In this document: piece by piece, positions 11,627-21,607 of the stretch | How positions within the stretch are numbered: the stretch's first letter is position 1 | How the letters are laid out: every line of letters starts with the position of its first letter | NCBI GenBank assembly: GCA_963920575.1 | Contig: OY986964.1 | Coordinates: 34,517,825-34,581,824, forward strand | DNA: 64,000 nt | Source: Narthecium ossifragum | Taxonomy: Eukaryota; Streptophyta; Magnoliopsida; Dioscoreales; Nartheciaceae | Reading direction: 5' to 3' | Made by a program: the position numbers and the translations under genes | The notes under the pieces: generated by a model | What the model saw: only the letters and a program-made list of their open reading frames with translations | Told to the model about the DNA's origin: nothing | The model's database searches: none

Positions 11627-11960
11627 TCTCGGCCCCTAACATGGAGCCGCCCGTAACGAGTCATCCGTTCAAGTCAAAAGTTAGCGGCTAAGAACAGCCA
11701 CCAACGTGGTCAACATGACAAGAGTCATGAGACTAGTATTGTCACGCAAATCGACTAGTTCTTGTACGCGCAGTCAAGAGGATTCCAATTCTTAATTATG
11801 CTCTTGTTTGACAACTTTGCTCATCACAACTTAACCTCTGACTATGATCGGTCACTTCACCATTTTGCTTGATGTGAATGTAATATAAATATATAAACTC
11901 GATATCTTATTAGACCTTCTATGATCAGCATAAGAGTTTGAGCTGATTGGTCAAATTAGG
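11627..11960 (+). repeat. Dispersed module copy 4 plus duplicated segment, copy B
   Basis: 11627-11715 carries the module gagccgcccgtaacgagtca ... gcggctaagaacagcc and the intact accaacgtggtcaacatga sequence that the solo LTR 8824-9531 interrupted in the other copy. 11800-11940 matches 9729-9890. It therefore acts as the empty-site reference for that insertion. Confidence 0.7.
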
Positions 11961-12117
11961 AGGGCAGAGATCCTGAGTTTTAGTCAGTCATAGCACGTAA
12001 GAGGGCGGGACTAACCAATATATAAACCGATCCAATTAATGATACATCATGCGTGATGCATTGATCACATATAGTCTGTGGCTCTGTCCTCTGTGCATCG
12101 AGACCGGTGGATCAGAG

Positions 12118-12740
12118 AGATAGGCCAGCGAGGTTTGCTTGAGTTTGCGGCTGGTCTCGCCGATGGGTTTTTACACCGGATCTGAGATGTCACCAGACTT
12201 TCCGGTTTGATAATTTTTGACTGTGGCGTCAATGTGTTTTGTAACCCTATCCTAGCCGTTGTGGCTCACTTAATCCAAAAAAAAGTCTAATATCAGCTGC
12301 CACGCACACCCTCAATATCCACAGGGAAAGATAGAGCCAAACCTTTGTTTGAAGAAAAATACATGCATGCAATATACAATAGTTCTATTGGAAGTGTATA
12401 TATAATTATATTGACATAGTCTAAGAGATATTTTCGCTATTTTCGCATAAGTCTAGGGTGTGTTTGGCAACTCTGAATTTAACGAATGAACTGAATGTGG
12501 AATGAACTGAATCCGATGATTCTGAAGATTTTGATTCTATTATTTGGCTTTTTGGATGAGCTGAATTTGTCATTTGATTTTTCTGATATGAATGAGCTGA
12601 ATCTACTGATTTTGTGGATTCTAATGTTCGGATCATAAATCAAGTGAATTTCGATAACATGTTAATAATCAAGATTTAAGTTTTATTCAAATTAAGACTT
12701 ATTTTTTATAATAATGGCAATTCTCATAAGGTGTAAATAA
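12118..12740. repeat. Right arm of the long inverted repeat
   Basis: Reverse-complement partner of the left arm at the window start. The arms differ by scattered substitutions and small indels, so the duplication is not recent. The inner boundary at 12118 is abrupt. The next matching inner segment is at 10621-10656 (partner of 7480-7515), so about 1.45 kb of repeat-rich DNA lies in the right side that the left side lacks. Confidence 0.8.
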
Positions 12741-14600
12741 TTTTCAACTTATACACGGTTCTTATTATAACACAACAAAAGTACTATAAACTAAAAAAAC
12801 ACCAAAATGGTACAAATATTGTAAATTATACAAGATATATGTCTTACAAAGCAGTAACTAGTTGAAAATTATAAACTTTTCAACTTATACATGTCTCAGT
12901 GCATTAGTCATTATCAACTAGTTAACACCAATGATACCAGATAAACTACAGAAGACAACAAGATAACACAATAAAAGCTTCATTGTGGCCTTTCATTGTA
13001 GCTTTTTAGTCTTCATTTTTTGTAACAAAACATTTGAAATATTCAAATTCCGTTTCCTCCGCATCCTCCACTGACTTGTTCTTCTAGTAGCAAGCCCGAG
13101 AGAATCCTACCATATGAGTAAGAAACAGAAGTTTGAAGAAGATAGTAAAAAAAAATGCACATTAGGCATTCATAGCATAAGTGAAGGCAATAACATCAAT
13201 TTTTGGACTCACACAATCAAAGCAAAGTCACAATAACTGGAAGTATAGGATAAGTGAAGGCAATATTAAGTATTAAGTAGAAAGCATAGGCATACTTAGC
13301 ATCTTTGGACTATGAAACTGTATCATAACAAAGCTTGCAACCTTAGTCTGCCAGTAACATCATTCGAGAATGCTTCTATTGTAGCTCAACTGATACACAA
13401 ATGCACATGTAGCAGAGTCTTTTCAAAGAGCAAAATCAAACTCGAAGAACCTATCGGATGATCAATTTTAAAAAGAATGCTTAAAGATGACAAAAACTGA
13501 CAGATGAAGAGTTCAAAAGTACAGATGGGAAGCAGCAGAAAAAGTGACAGATGGTAAATTCAAAGGAATTCAAGCTAGCATCTACTAGCCAACATGACTG
13601 TAATATTGTACATCATGTATATCAGACAATGGGACCCCAAACAGGCAAGGACAGATCAAGCTTGAGCTCCAAGTGAAAACAAGCTGATGAACCAAGCCAG
13701 ATCTAGTTAGAAAGAGTCCATAACAAGCAAGGCGGTATTGACAAAGCCATATAAATTTAATCGAGTCTTGGTCAGCTTTCTCTAATCGGTGACATGCACC
13801 TGTCTTAGCAAAATGGAGTATTGCAAATTTGCAATTATTAGCACACAGGTGGTTGAGCTTGCAATTATCACAAACTGAAATAGTGAGGGCAATTCACAAT
13901 GTCAGCACTTGCCTAATCCATCCAGTAACCAATAAGAACAACTCCAATGCTGAACCAGCTAGCCTATCCGCTAACGCTTTGAACTCGCGAGGGATGTGTA
14001 GCAAAGAAGACTGCCACAAGAACTCTCATCTAACACTCATGTTACTTCCTATATGAGTTTTATCGTTAGCTATTGTCTTCATATATATCCATTAAAGCAC
14101 CTGGAAATATCCCAACCCTAAACTTGATGCCCTCGTCGGAGCACGCGCGCGGTGCGCGCTCGGCGGAGGAATATATTTCTCCTACCTACTTCTAGCTACG
14201 TGTGTAGTATATATGTATATATATACACCTGCTCAGCTGCGTGGAAACATGCATTATCCACTCTTCTGACTATATATATGATTTCACAAATGTCAGTTAT
14301 GAAGGACATTTTGGTGTTTTTCCTTATTGCCATTACTCACCCAGACAAATAGTAATTAGACAGTAAATAACCTCGAGGGTATATATTTAGGATTAGTTAT
14401 TTTTGCAAATAAGAAGATTTAGGGACAATTGTTTAAATACGAAATTCTTCAAGAGTGCATAACAAACCGACAATTGAAGCTGAGGCCAAGTATTGAGAAT
14501 GATCAATGGATCGATGCCTTTATTTATTACAATAGTAGAATCTTAATTAAAGACATGCAGTATACACAGCAGATCGAACAACGATCGGTAATCATACTCT
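12741..14600. other. Intergenic region downstream of the hydroxylase gene
   Basis: No convincing gene. Open frames are short and have no family resemblance that I can see. A short minus-strand segment at 13020-13100 has a coding-like look (acidic, then EYFKCFVTKN) but contains a stop and cannot be assigned. Microsatellite TA tracts occur at 14205-14230. Confidence 0.4.
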
Positions 14601-14668
14601 CATACTTCGTCTACTAAACTTATCGAAAAATATCGATGTTTTCCGGCCAATATTGAACATGTATCTGA

Positions 14669-15512
14669 TCAGTCGTCTTTCATAGCTGGTCGCACTTCGA
14701 AACCACCTTCCAGTCTCTTCTCTAGAGTGAAAGGCATGCCAGTTCCAAGTTCCATGTCCCAGAATGAAAAGAAGGGCTGGCAAAAGTTATACTTGCTGCC
14801 AAAGAGCTGGTGATGGACATAATGGTAGGCCGTGTTGTTCTTGGAGAACCAGTGGAGAGGATTCCAAGGGAGCAGCAGCCCGCAGTGGTCATCGACCGTC
14901 TTGATGGTGGCGAACGAGAGGAAGAACATGGTGCTCAGAGGAGTCATCCCCGAGACCAGGTGGGCGGCGATGCCGGCGAACATGTCGACGAGGACCCCGT
15001 CCACAGGGTGGCCGTAGATAGCACCAAAGGTATAGGGAACGACGAGGCGGTGGTGCCACGAGTGGAACCGCCGGTACATGAACTTGTTGACGTGCAGGAA
15101 CCGGTGCATGAAGTACTCCCATGTATCAAAGACCGCCATTGCTACGAGGAACTGCTTGGCTTGAACCAGGAAAGAAGGTTGCAAAGCCTTCTTACCATCG
15201 CTTGTGATCTGCATGCATGTATACATACATGGTCTCATTAGATCGAGATATATATATATATATATATATTTGTTGTCATATATATATATGCATGTGAAGG
15301 GATAGATTAGTCACCATGAATAATAGCAATGAGAGGGTTGCCTGGAGTGCTTGCTGAACTAAGACCCCTCTCACAGCCTCCTTATTGGAGACCAGGTTTT
15401 TGAGATCGCCATCGTTCTTGGAGTGCAGTCTGTAATTGTCAAACCGATCTGCCATCAGGTGTAGCACTTCTGCGTAGATCCAATATACCAATATTGGCAC
15501 CAGAGTGGCCAT
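14669..15512 (-). CDS. Sphinganine C4-monooxygenase-like (fatty acid hydroxylase superfamily), two exons
   Basis: Predicted join of exon 1 (15512-15315) and exon 2 (15208-14669), about 245 residues, close to but slightly shorter than the roughly 260 of plant sphingoid base hydroxylases. These enzymes hydroxylate C4 of sphinganine to make phytosphingosine at the ER membrane. Exon 1 gives a hydrophobic N-terminus (LVPILVYWIY) and the family phrase YRLHSK..G.LKNLVS. Exon 2 carries the three di-iron histidine boxes HRFLH, HSWHH and HYVHH, plus IKTVDDHCGLLLP. The intron has GT (15314-15313) and AG (15210-15209) borders, phase 0, and a TA repeat. The ATG at 15512-15510 is chosen because an in-frame TAA lies nine codons upstream. 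The intervening codons PSDVLM are homologous to the start of the paralogue at 55172, so the ancestral start seems lost. It may still be functional. Possible alternative: a recent pseudogene. Confidence 0.85.
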
Positions 15513-15550
15513 CAGCACATCTGATGGTTAAGAGATCCATAGAGAGACGC

Positions 15551-15552
<2 letters not shown>

Positions 15553-15586
<34 letters not shown>

Positions 15587-15626
15587 TTGAATGTTTTGAG
15601 TGATTGGAATGCATATGGTATATATA
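15553..15626 (-). promoter_or_regulatory. Core promoter region of the hydroxylase gene: TATA and CT-rich leader
   Basis: On the minus strand a TATATATA box (15626-15619) lies about 110 bp before the chosen ATG. It is followed by a pure CT microsatellite (about 15584-15553) in the expected 5' leader. The paralogue at 55172 also has a CT-rich leader, so this promoter feature is shared by both copies. Confidence 0.55.
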
Positions 15627-15778
15627 GAGTTGGGAGGAGTTGGAACTATAGAGGCTTTGAACGTACGCGCGGGTAAAGAACCAAGTTCCAATTGCAATTG
15701 CTGTCGAACAATATTGACTTATATGTACATCTCTGTAGGCTTAATGATGCACAAAGAGATCAACTGGAGAACAATCAT

Positions 15779-17027
15779 GTTAGTTATGTAATTGATTATT
15801 TGTAATCAAAACTTGATTAGTGCTTTAGTGTGTAACTAGGACACAGTCATTGGAATAGCAAGAGCCAAAGTGTGCATAAGCAGTTAGATGTCCAGCAGTC
15901 AAGGTTGCAGAAATACTTGAAGTTTGCATGAGGAAGCTGGAAGACCAGTAGCTTGTGGATCAAAAGAAGCAATGGTTTGATGAGAGCTGACATAGAACCA
16001 AGCTCTTAAAGGTTGACTAGACAGAAATGTAGCTGACAGATGGAGCTCACTCAAAAAGATGCTCTGTTCTCTTTTCCTTTCAAGCTCAACAGCCAAGTCA
16101 AGCTGAAATAGGAAATGCTGGAGCTCAGTCGACGAAGCATTGCAGCCTTGCATGGTTCAAGAATCTAGATCTGAGAAGGAACTAAAAGCTGCAGAAGAGT
16201 AACTGATGGATCTTGAGCATGAAGGGAAGGCCAGCTGGCTAATGAGAGGAAAGAAGCTGAGTGAGTTGATATAAAGTAAGGAAAGGTTTGCTGGTAAAAA
16301 AAAAAGGAGCAACGTATCCAAGGTAGCTCTGTTTCTAGCTTTGGGACGTGTGTTGCAGTTCTTATGTAAGAAAGTTCTTCATCCTTGTGCTAGCTCAAGG
16401 ATTTGGGCAGCCTTCCTCATTCAAGCGTAGGAGAGGAGCAGAGGAGGTGAAGGAAAAGCGTTTCAACCTTGGTGGATTCCAAGGAACCGGATGAGCTGCT
16501 GAAGACAGGATTCTTCAAACTGAAGTGAAGGAGGATTCCTTCAACCTTGGTGGATTCCAAGGAACTGGATGAGCGGCTGAAGACAGGATTCTTCAAGCCT
16601 TTCCTCAACCAAGCGTGGGAGAGGAGCACTTGATAGCATCATGAGGATGGGGTGTTGAATCATCAAAGATAAGTACAGTAGAGCAACTTAGAATGGTGAA
16701 CAAGTTGTCTATGTATCTGTACCTCTTCTATCAGTAGTGCAAGGTTTGGGTGGTCTCCGATAGAGGACCCGTGGTTTTTTTCCCAATTGGGTTTTTTCCA
16801 CGTTAAAATCTTCTTGTGTATGTGTGAGAATATTGCTGTCATCTTACTTCACTACTACAATTATGCAATCACACCACACACCCGATCAGCCCCTCATATG
16901 TTCGATATTATGTCTGTGAGATAGAGTATAGGTTGCTAGTGTTTTCTAATTGCTTATACTTAGTGTGTGAGTGTTAATTGCTTATTAGAGTCTGTATTAG
17001 TGATTTTTAGGGGTCCCTTTTTTTTCA
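15779..17027 (+). repeat. Probable 5' LTR of a gag-only copia relic
   Basis: The right end is well supported: ...ttttttca followed by the primer site TGGTATCAGAG at 17030. The left end is a guess from TGTTAGTTATGTAATTG at about 15779. The 3' part has the copia-like words gacccgtggtttttttccc and ttttttccacgtt. A direct repeat of period 78 bp lies inside (16462-16617). No matching 3' LTR was found after 44333, so the element seems truncated downstream. Confidence 0.5.
16462..16617 (+). repeat. Two-copy direct repeat, period 78 bp
   Basis: The block beginning ttcaaccttggtggattcca at 16462 recurs at 16540 with two or three differences. Flanking words (aagcgtaggagaggagca at 16424, aagcgtgggagaggagca at 16610) suggest the duplicated unit was once larger. 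It lies within the putative LTR. Confidence 0.85.
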
Positions 17028-17104
17028 ATTGGTATCAGAGTAGGCACTCTCCTGCTAGCTACTAATCTAGCTTTGTGAGTGAGATCTGACCCCACAGGTA
17101 ATAC

Positions 17105-18903
17105 ATGGATTTTCCCAAGGAAGGAGGTTCCAGCTCACGACCACCTCTCTTCGATGGCTCAAACTACTCTTATTGGAAGGCTAGGATGTGAGCTCATCTA
17201 AAATCAATTAAGGAGGGTGTTTGGAGATCAGTTGTAAAAGGATGGGAATAGCCTACTGTTATATTGAATGATGTGCAAATTCCCAAGCCCATTGAGGAGT
17301 GGACACCAGCTGAACAGAGTGAATGTGTTTGGAATAGTAGAGCTATCAATGCAATTTTTAGTGCTGTCAGTCCTAGTGAATTTCGAAGAATTTCAAATTG
17401 TGAAGTAGCTAGAAAGGCTTGGGAGACACTTGAAATCACTCATGAAGGTACTACTGCAGTTAAGATAGCAAAGCTGCAAAGGTTAACAAGTACCTTTGAA
17501 GGTTTGAAGATGGAAGAAGATGAAACATTTGATGAGTTCTATGCCAAGCTAACTGATGTTGTTAACTCTAGTTTCAATCTTGGTGAATCAATGCCTCCAT
17601 CAAAGGTAGTAAGGAAGATTCTACGTTCACTTCCAGAAAGATTTCGAGCTAAAGTCACAGCTATAGAAGAAAGCAAGCATGTTGACTCAATCAAAGTTGA
17701 AGAGCTTGTTGGATCTATGCAGACTTATGAAGCAAACTATCTAGGATCAAAAAACCACAAAGGGATAGCTCTGAAAGCTCACAAAGAAAAGTCTGATGAT
17801 GATGAACAAATGGCTCTCATTGTGAGACAGTTCAAGAAGTTCTATAGAAAGGATTTTGAAAAGAATTTTGGTGTAAAAAACTTCCAAGGAAAGAAAGAAA
17901 AATTTCCTGCTGCCAAGAGATTCACTGAAAAAGACCTTGATAAAGTCAAGTGCTATGAGTGTCAGGGTTTTGGGCACTTGGCGAATGAGTGTGCAAATAA
18001 ACTGAGGAAGAAAGCACTAAAAGCATCATGGGATGATACACTCCTCAGTTGGCTCAGATGGTGGTGAGGATCACAATGATGGGGAGAATCAGATTGCCTT
18101 CTCAGCAAGGTACACCTCCTACGAAGAAGAGATTACTCAGCATGAAGAACCTAAGGTAAGTATAACTTTATCTGGTAATATAGCAGAATGCTCAAATCTG
18201 AGTAATATCAAGAGTTCGCTTCAAGAGAAATTATAGAAATCTGAAAAAGAAAATGAAGCTTTAAAAAATGAAATGAAAAGAATCTCCAACTCAATGGAAT
18301 CAGCACTAGGTTCAAGTGATAATTACTTGTCTAAAATAAAAAGGTTAGAAGAAGAACTCTCTAGTGATATTGCTTCAATAGAATTGTGGACTGAAAAATG
18401 TTTCGTCTTGGAATGTGATTTGACTGTTGCTAACACTGCTCTTGAAAAGATGGATTCAGGGTCCAAGAAATTGGATGAAATTCTGAGTAAGCAACGATCT
18501 CTAGCCTCAAAAGGAGGCATTGGGTTTGTAGGTGAGTCTTCTCCAAGTGACAACAAAGGTGAGAAACCTTTTAAATCAATTGTTTTTGTAAAAGGTAAAG
18601 AGATATCTAAAACTGAATCTTCTCCTCCTAAAACTGTTGACAATTGTATGAAGGAGGGTAAGTCACTGCACAAGAACTTTGTAAAAAATTCTAAACCTAC
18701 TTATAGATCTCATGATCAAGTTTCTGTAGGTATCTCAAGCTCTGGACAACACAGCTCACAAAACCATGTCACTCATTTCTACACATACAGACCTGTCTGT
18801 CATCATTGTGGGAAAATAGGGTACATTAGACCTAATTGCTATGCTCTCTATGGGATGTCTAGATCCTATCCTAACATGGGCATAACAAGAACAAATTCCC
18901 ATA
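17105..18903 (+). pseudogene. Copia-type gag polyprotein (UBN2-like), broken, 5' part
   Basis: From the ATG at 17105, downstream of a primer site, the frame gives a typical plant copia gag start (LFDGSNYSYWKARM). It is stopped by TGA at 17189 and again by TAG at about 17249. An open frame from 17264 encodes the UBN2-like gag helices (SRAINAIFSAVSPSEF, LRSLPERFRAKV) and a CCHC knuckle CYECQGFGHLANEC (about 17950-17992). A frameshift at about 18045 leads into an acidic and coiled-coil region (18033-18500, one further TAG at about 18234), then a second knuckle-like motif CHHCGKIGYIRPNC (18799-18840). Coding is cut at 18908 by the Gypsy element. It is a non-autonomous copia relic with no visible protease, integrase or reverse transcriptase. 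Confidence 0.8.
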
Positions 18904-18908
18904 TTAGA

Positions 18909-21429
18909 TGTAAGGGCCTAAATGTAAGATTACTGGGGTTTTCTGTAAAACTGGAGCGCTTTTGTGCAATTTGGAGTCTTGCGGGGGGGTTTTCCGCAAG
19001 AATCCTCACCTACCCCCACTTCTCTTCTTCTCCCCCGATATTTCTTTCTCTCTCTTCATTCTCACCTCAACTGAACCAGCTCGGGAGAGAGAGAGAGATC
19101 CAGAGAGAGATCCGAGAGAGAGATCGGGAGAGAGTGATCGGGGGAAAAGGGAGAGGGAGTGGGAGGAAGAGAGAGATCGCCGGCGCCGGAGAAGGAAAAG
19201 AAGAAAGGAGGAAGAAACCGGGAGGAGAGGTGGAACTCGCTGGAGAAAAAGGGTAGATCCGACGAATACCTCGTCGGATTTCGGTTCCTTCTGGGCTCAG
19301 GTGAGCTCTTGCCCCCTTTCCCCTCCGATCTCTTCTCTTGGCGCGTTTTTCCGGTGATTTTTCTTTGGTGGTTTTGGCGGTTTTCCGGCGTCGGGTTGTA
19401 GGGGATGATGCCGGGGACGGCGTTGGTGGTTTTTCCCCTGGCGACTGCAGCGCCGGAGGAAGAACCCCAGCTGTCCAGGGCATCTCTCCGACCCCTTGCC
19501 TTGGAATTTTTTCTTGGTCGGGAGGCCCCTGTTCCTCCATCCCGCCATGTTTTCCGGTGAGGTTCCGGGCGGCCTTTCTCTGGCCATGGCCGTCGACCTC
19601 CCTCTAGACCTCGTGCCAGGGACAGCTAATAGCTTCCCTCCTCCTCTGGTAGTTGTCTACTAGGTGCTTGAGCACCCTGGTTTGGAGATCCGACGGAGCT
19701 CCGGCGCGAGCTCCGGCGATCTTCCTGGGGAGGATGGCGATGATGTGCGCGTGCGCAGCTGCTGCCTTGGTGCGCAGCTGCTGCCCTGGTGCGCTGGCCA
19801 GCACCATGTGTGCGCAGTGCACGTTAGTTGTTTGCTAACATGCACCATAGCCTTCCGACGCCCGTCTTCGGCCTTTTCTGGGTTGTTTCAATCGGCCTTC
19901 CTAGCTCTACCTGACCGTGTTCGGTGTTCTTGTGTTTTAGGCGATCGGGTGAGCGGCCGTGAGGGGTTGGAGCAGGGCGTGGACCCCCGGACTTAAGGAG
20001 CGCATCGACTGTTCTTTTGAGGTAGGAGTTACCTCTTAGGAATTGTATGAATTATGCTATGTTGTGTTGCTATGATGATTTATGTGACAGTGTGTTATTG
20101 TGTGTGTGCACTCTGTTGAGATGTGTTTATGATGAATTATGTTCCAGCTGGACTGTGAATTGTTGGGTTGGTTAAGCCCTGTATCTGCTGGATTATACTA
20201 TGTATGTCATCATGCATGTTATGATTTCCTTGTGCTGTGATGTCATACTATGAGAAGTTTGGAGTTATATGATGTTATAACATGTTGGGGCCGGCAGAGC
20301 CTTATACTTACAATTAAGGGTATGTTATGCTATATAACTACCTGAAATTATGAGCTATGAATGAAGGTTATGCTATGTTATTCCTGTATTGTATGCATTG
20401 AGAACTTATGAACTATTATATTTGTTTATCATTATGTATCTGATTATGCATACATGCTAGGAATGTCAGGCTGTCTTAGGACAGGGATTGTGGTTGGGTC
20501 TAGTCAGGTCCTGTAGCTAGACTAGTCAGAGTCTAGGGGATATGTCGACGAGTTGACGGATGGATTTTGATCTCCGTATGTCGATTAAGGACTTTGACTT
20601 GACTCGAGGTTTTGATCTGATTTGATGATCTGCTTTGAGGATGTGCTGGACCTATACTAGTATACTGAGGCCTGTATAGAGTCTATAGGGGTATGTGCGA
20701 GCATTGACGGCCGGACGCGGCAACTGTGCGTGTAAGACTTACCCAGATTAGCCAGACCATACTAGGGTCAGTGAACTAGTATAGGATGTTGTACCTATAC
20801 TAGTATACTGGGGCTGGGTATAGAGTCTATAGGGGTATGGGCGAGCATTGACGGCTAGACGCGGCGACTGTGCGTGTAAGACTTACCCATGCTAGCCAGA
20901 CCATACTTGGGCAGTATACTAGGATAGGTAGGTGTACACCAGCGTCCTAGAGTGTGTCAGGTGACTCCTACTGGGCTTTCGAGCTCATTTTCCTTGGGTT
21001 TTGTTGTGCAGGAGGTGGGCCTGAGACCAGTGCACCACATGGAGGTGGTCAGCGGTGACGAGGCGTCAGTTTTTGTACATGTTGAGTGAGAGTTAGTTTT
21101 GTAGTAGGTAGAGGGTTGTATCCCAATTTCTTTTTGTACTCTACCTTATCTCTCCATTTGTGTATTTGGCGCCCGTGTATGTTGGCAATTTTGGCAAAAT
21201 TGTATATTGTAGTCTCGTAGCTCAAACATGTATTTGATGACTGAAACCCTATGTACTTGAATGAAAAAGAGATGTGAATGTTGTAAATATTAGATGTGTA
21301 TTCATAGAATGTGTAGTTGTATCTGTTGACAGGTTGTAATAGTGATCTCACGTGCCCGTGCCCAAGGGTCATGCCAAATTTTTTTAGAAATTTTATGATA
21401 TTTTATATTTATTGGGGCGGGGCGTGACA
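18909..21429 (+). repeat. 5' LTR of the Tekay-like Gypsy element
   Basis: About 2521 bp, ending ggggcggggcgtgaca just before the primer site. It contains a GA-rich block (19080-19230) and a two-copy direct repeat of about 160 bp (20648 and 20808, starting acctatactagtatactg). Compared with the 3' LTR it differs by scattered substitutions, a short insertion in the gcgcagctgctgcc repeat near 19770 and a much shorter G run (19.0 kb versus 41.55 kb). Confidence 0.93.
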
Positions 21430-21607
21430 GTTTGGTATCAGAGCCTAGGCTGTAGGTCCTAGGGTGAGATAGGGTGGTTGAGAGTATAGATGTACAGGTG
21501 GGCTAGATTGAGTCCTTAGATGCATCCTTGCAATTTTAGTTGTTGATTTGTGCTTGATTTGTTCTGTTTTTGGATAACCCCAGATATAACCTAATCTCTC
21601 TACGCAG

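Noticed and set aside
14810..15241. 143-codon open frame on the plus strand over the hydroxylase gene
   Set aside because: Antisense shadow of exon 2; the minus frame carries the three histidine boxes and good splice sites.
18909..19256. Arg/Glu-rich extension of the copia gag frame
   Set aside because: It translates the GA-rich start of the Gypsy LTR after the insertion point at 18908.
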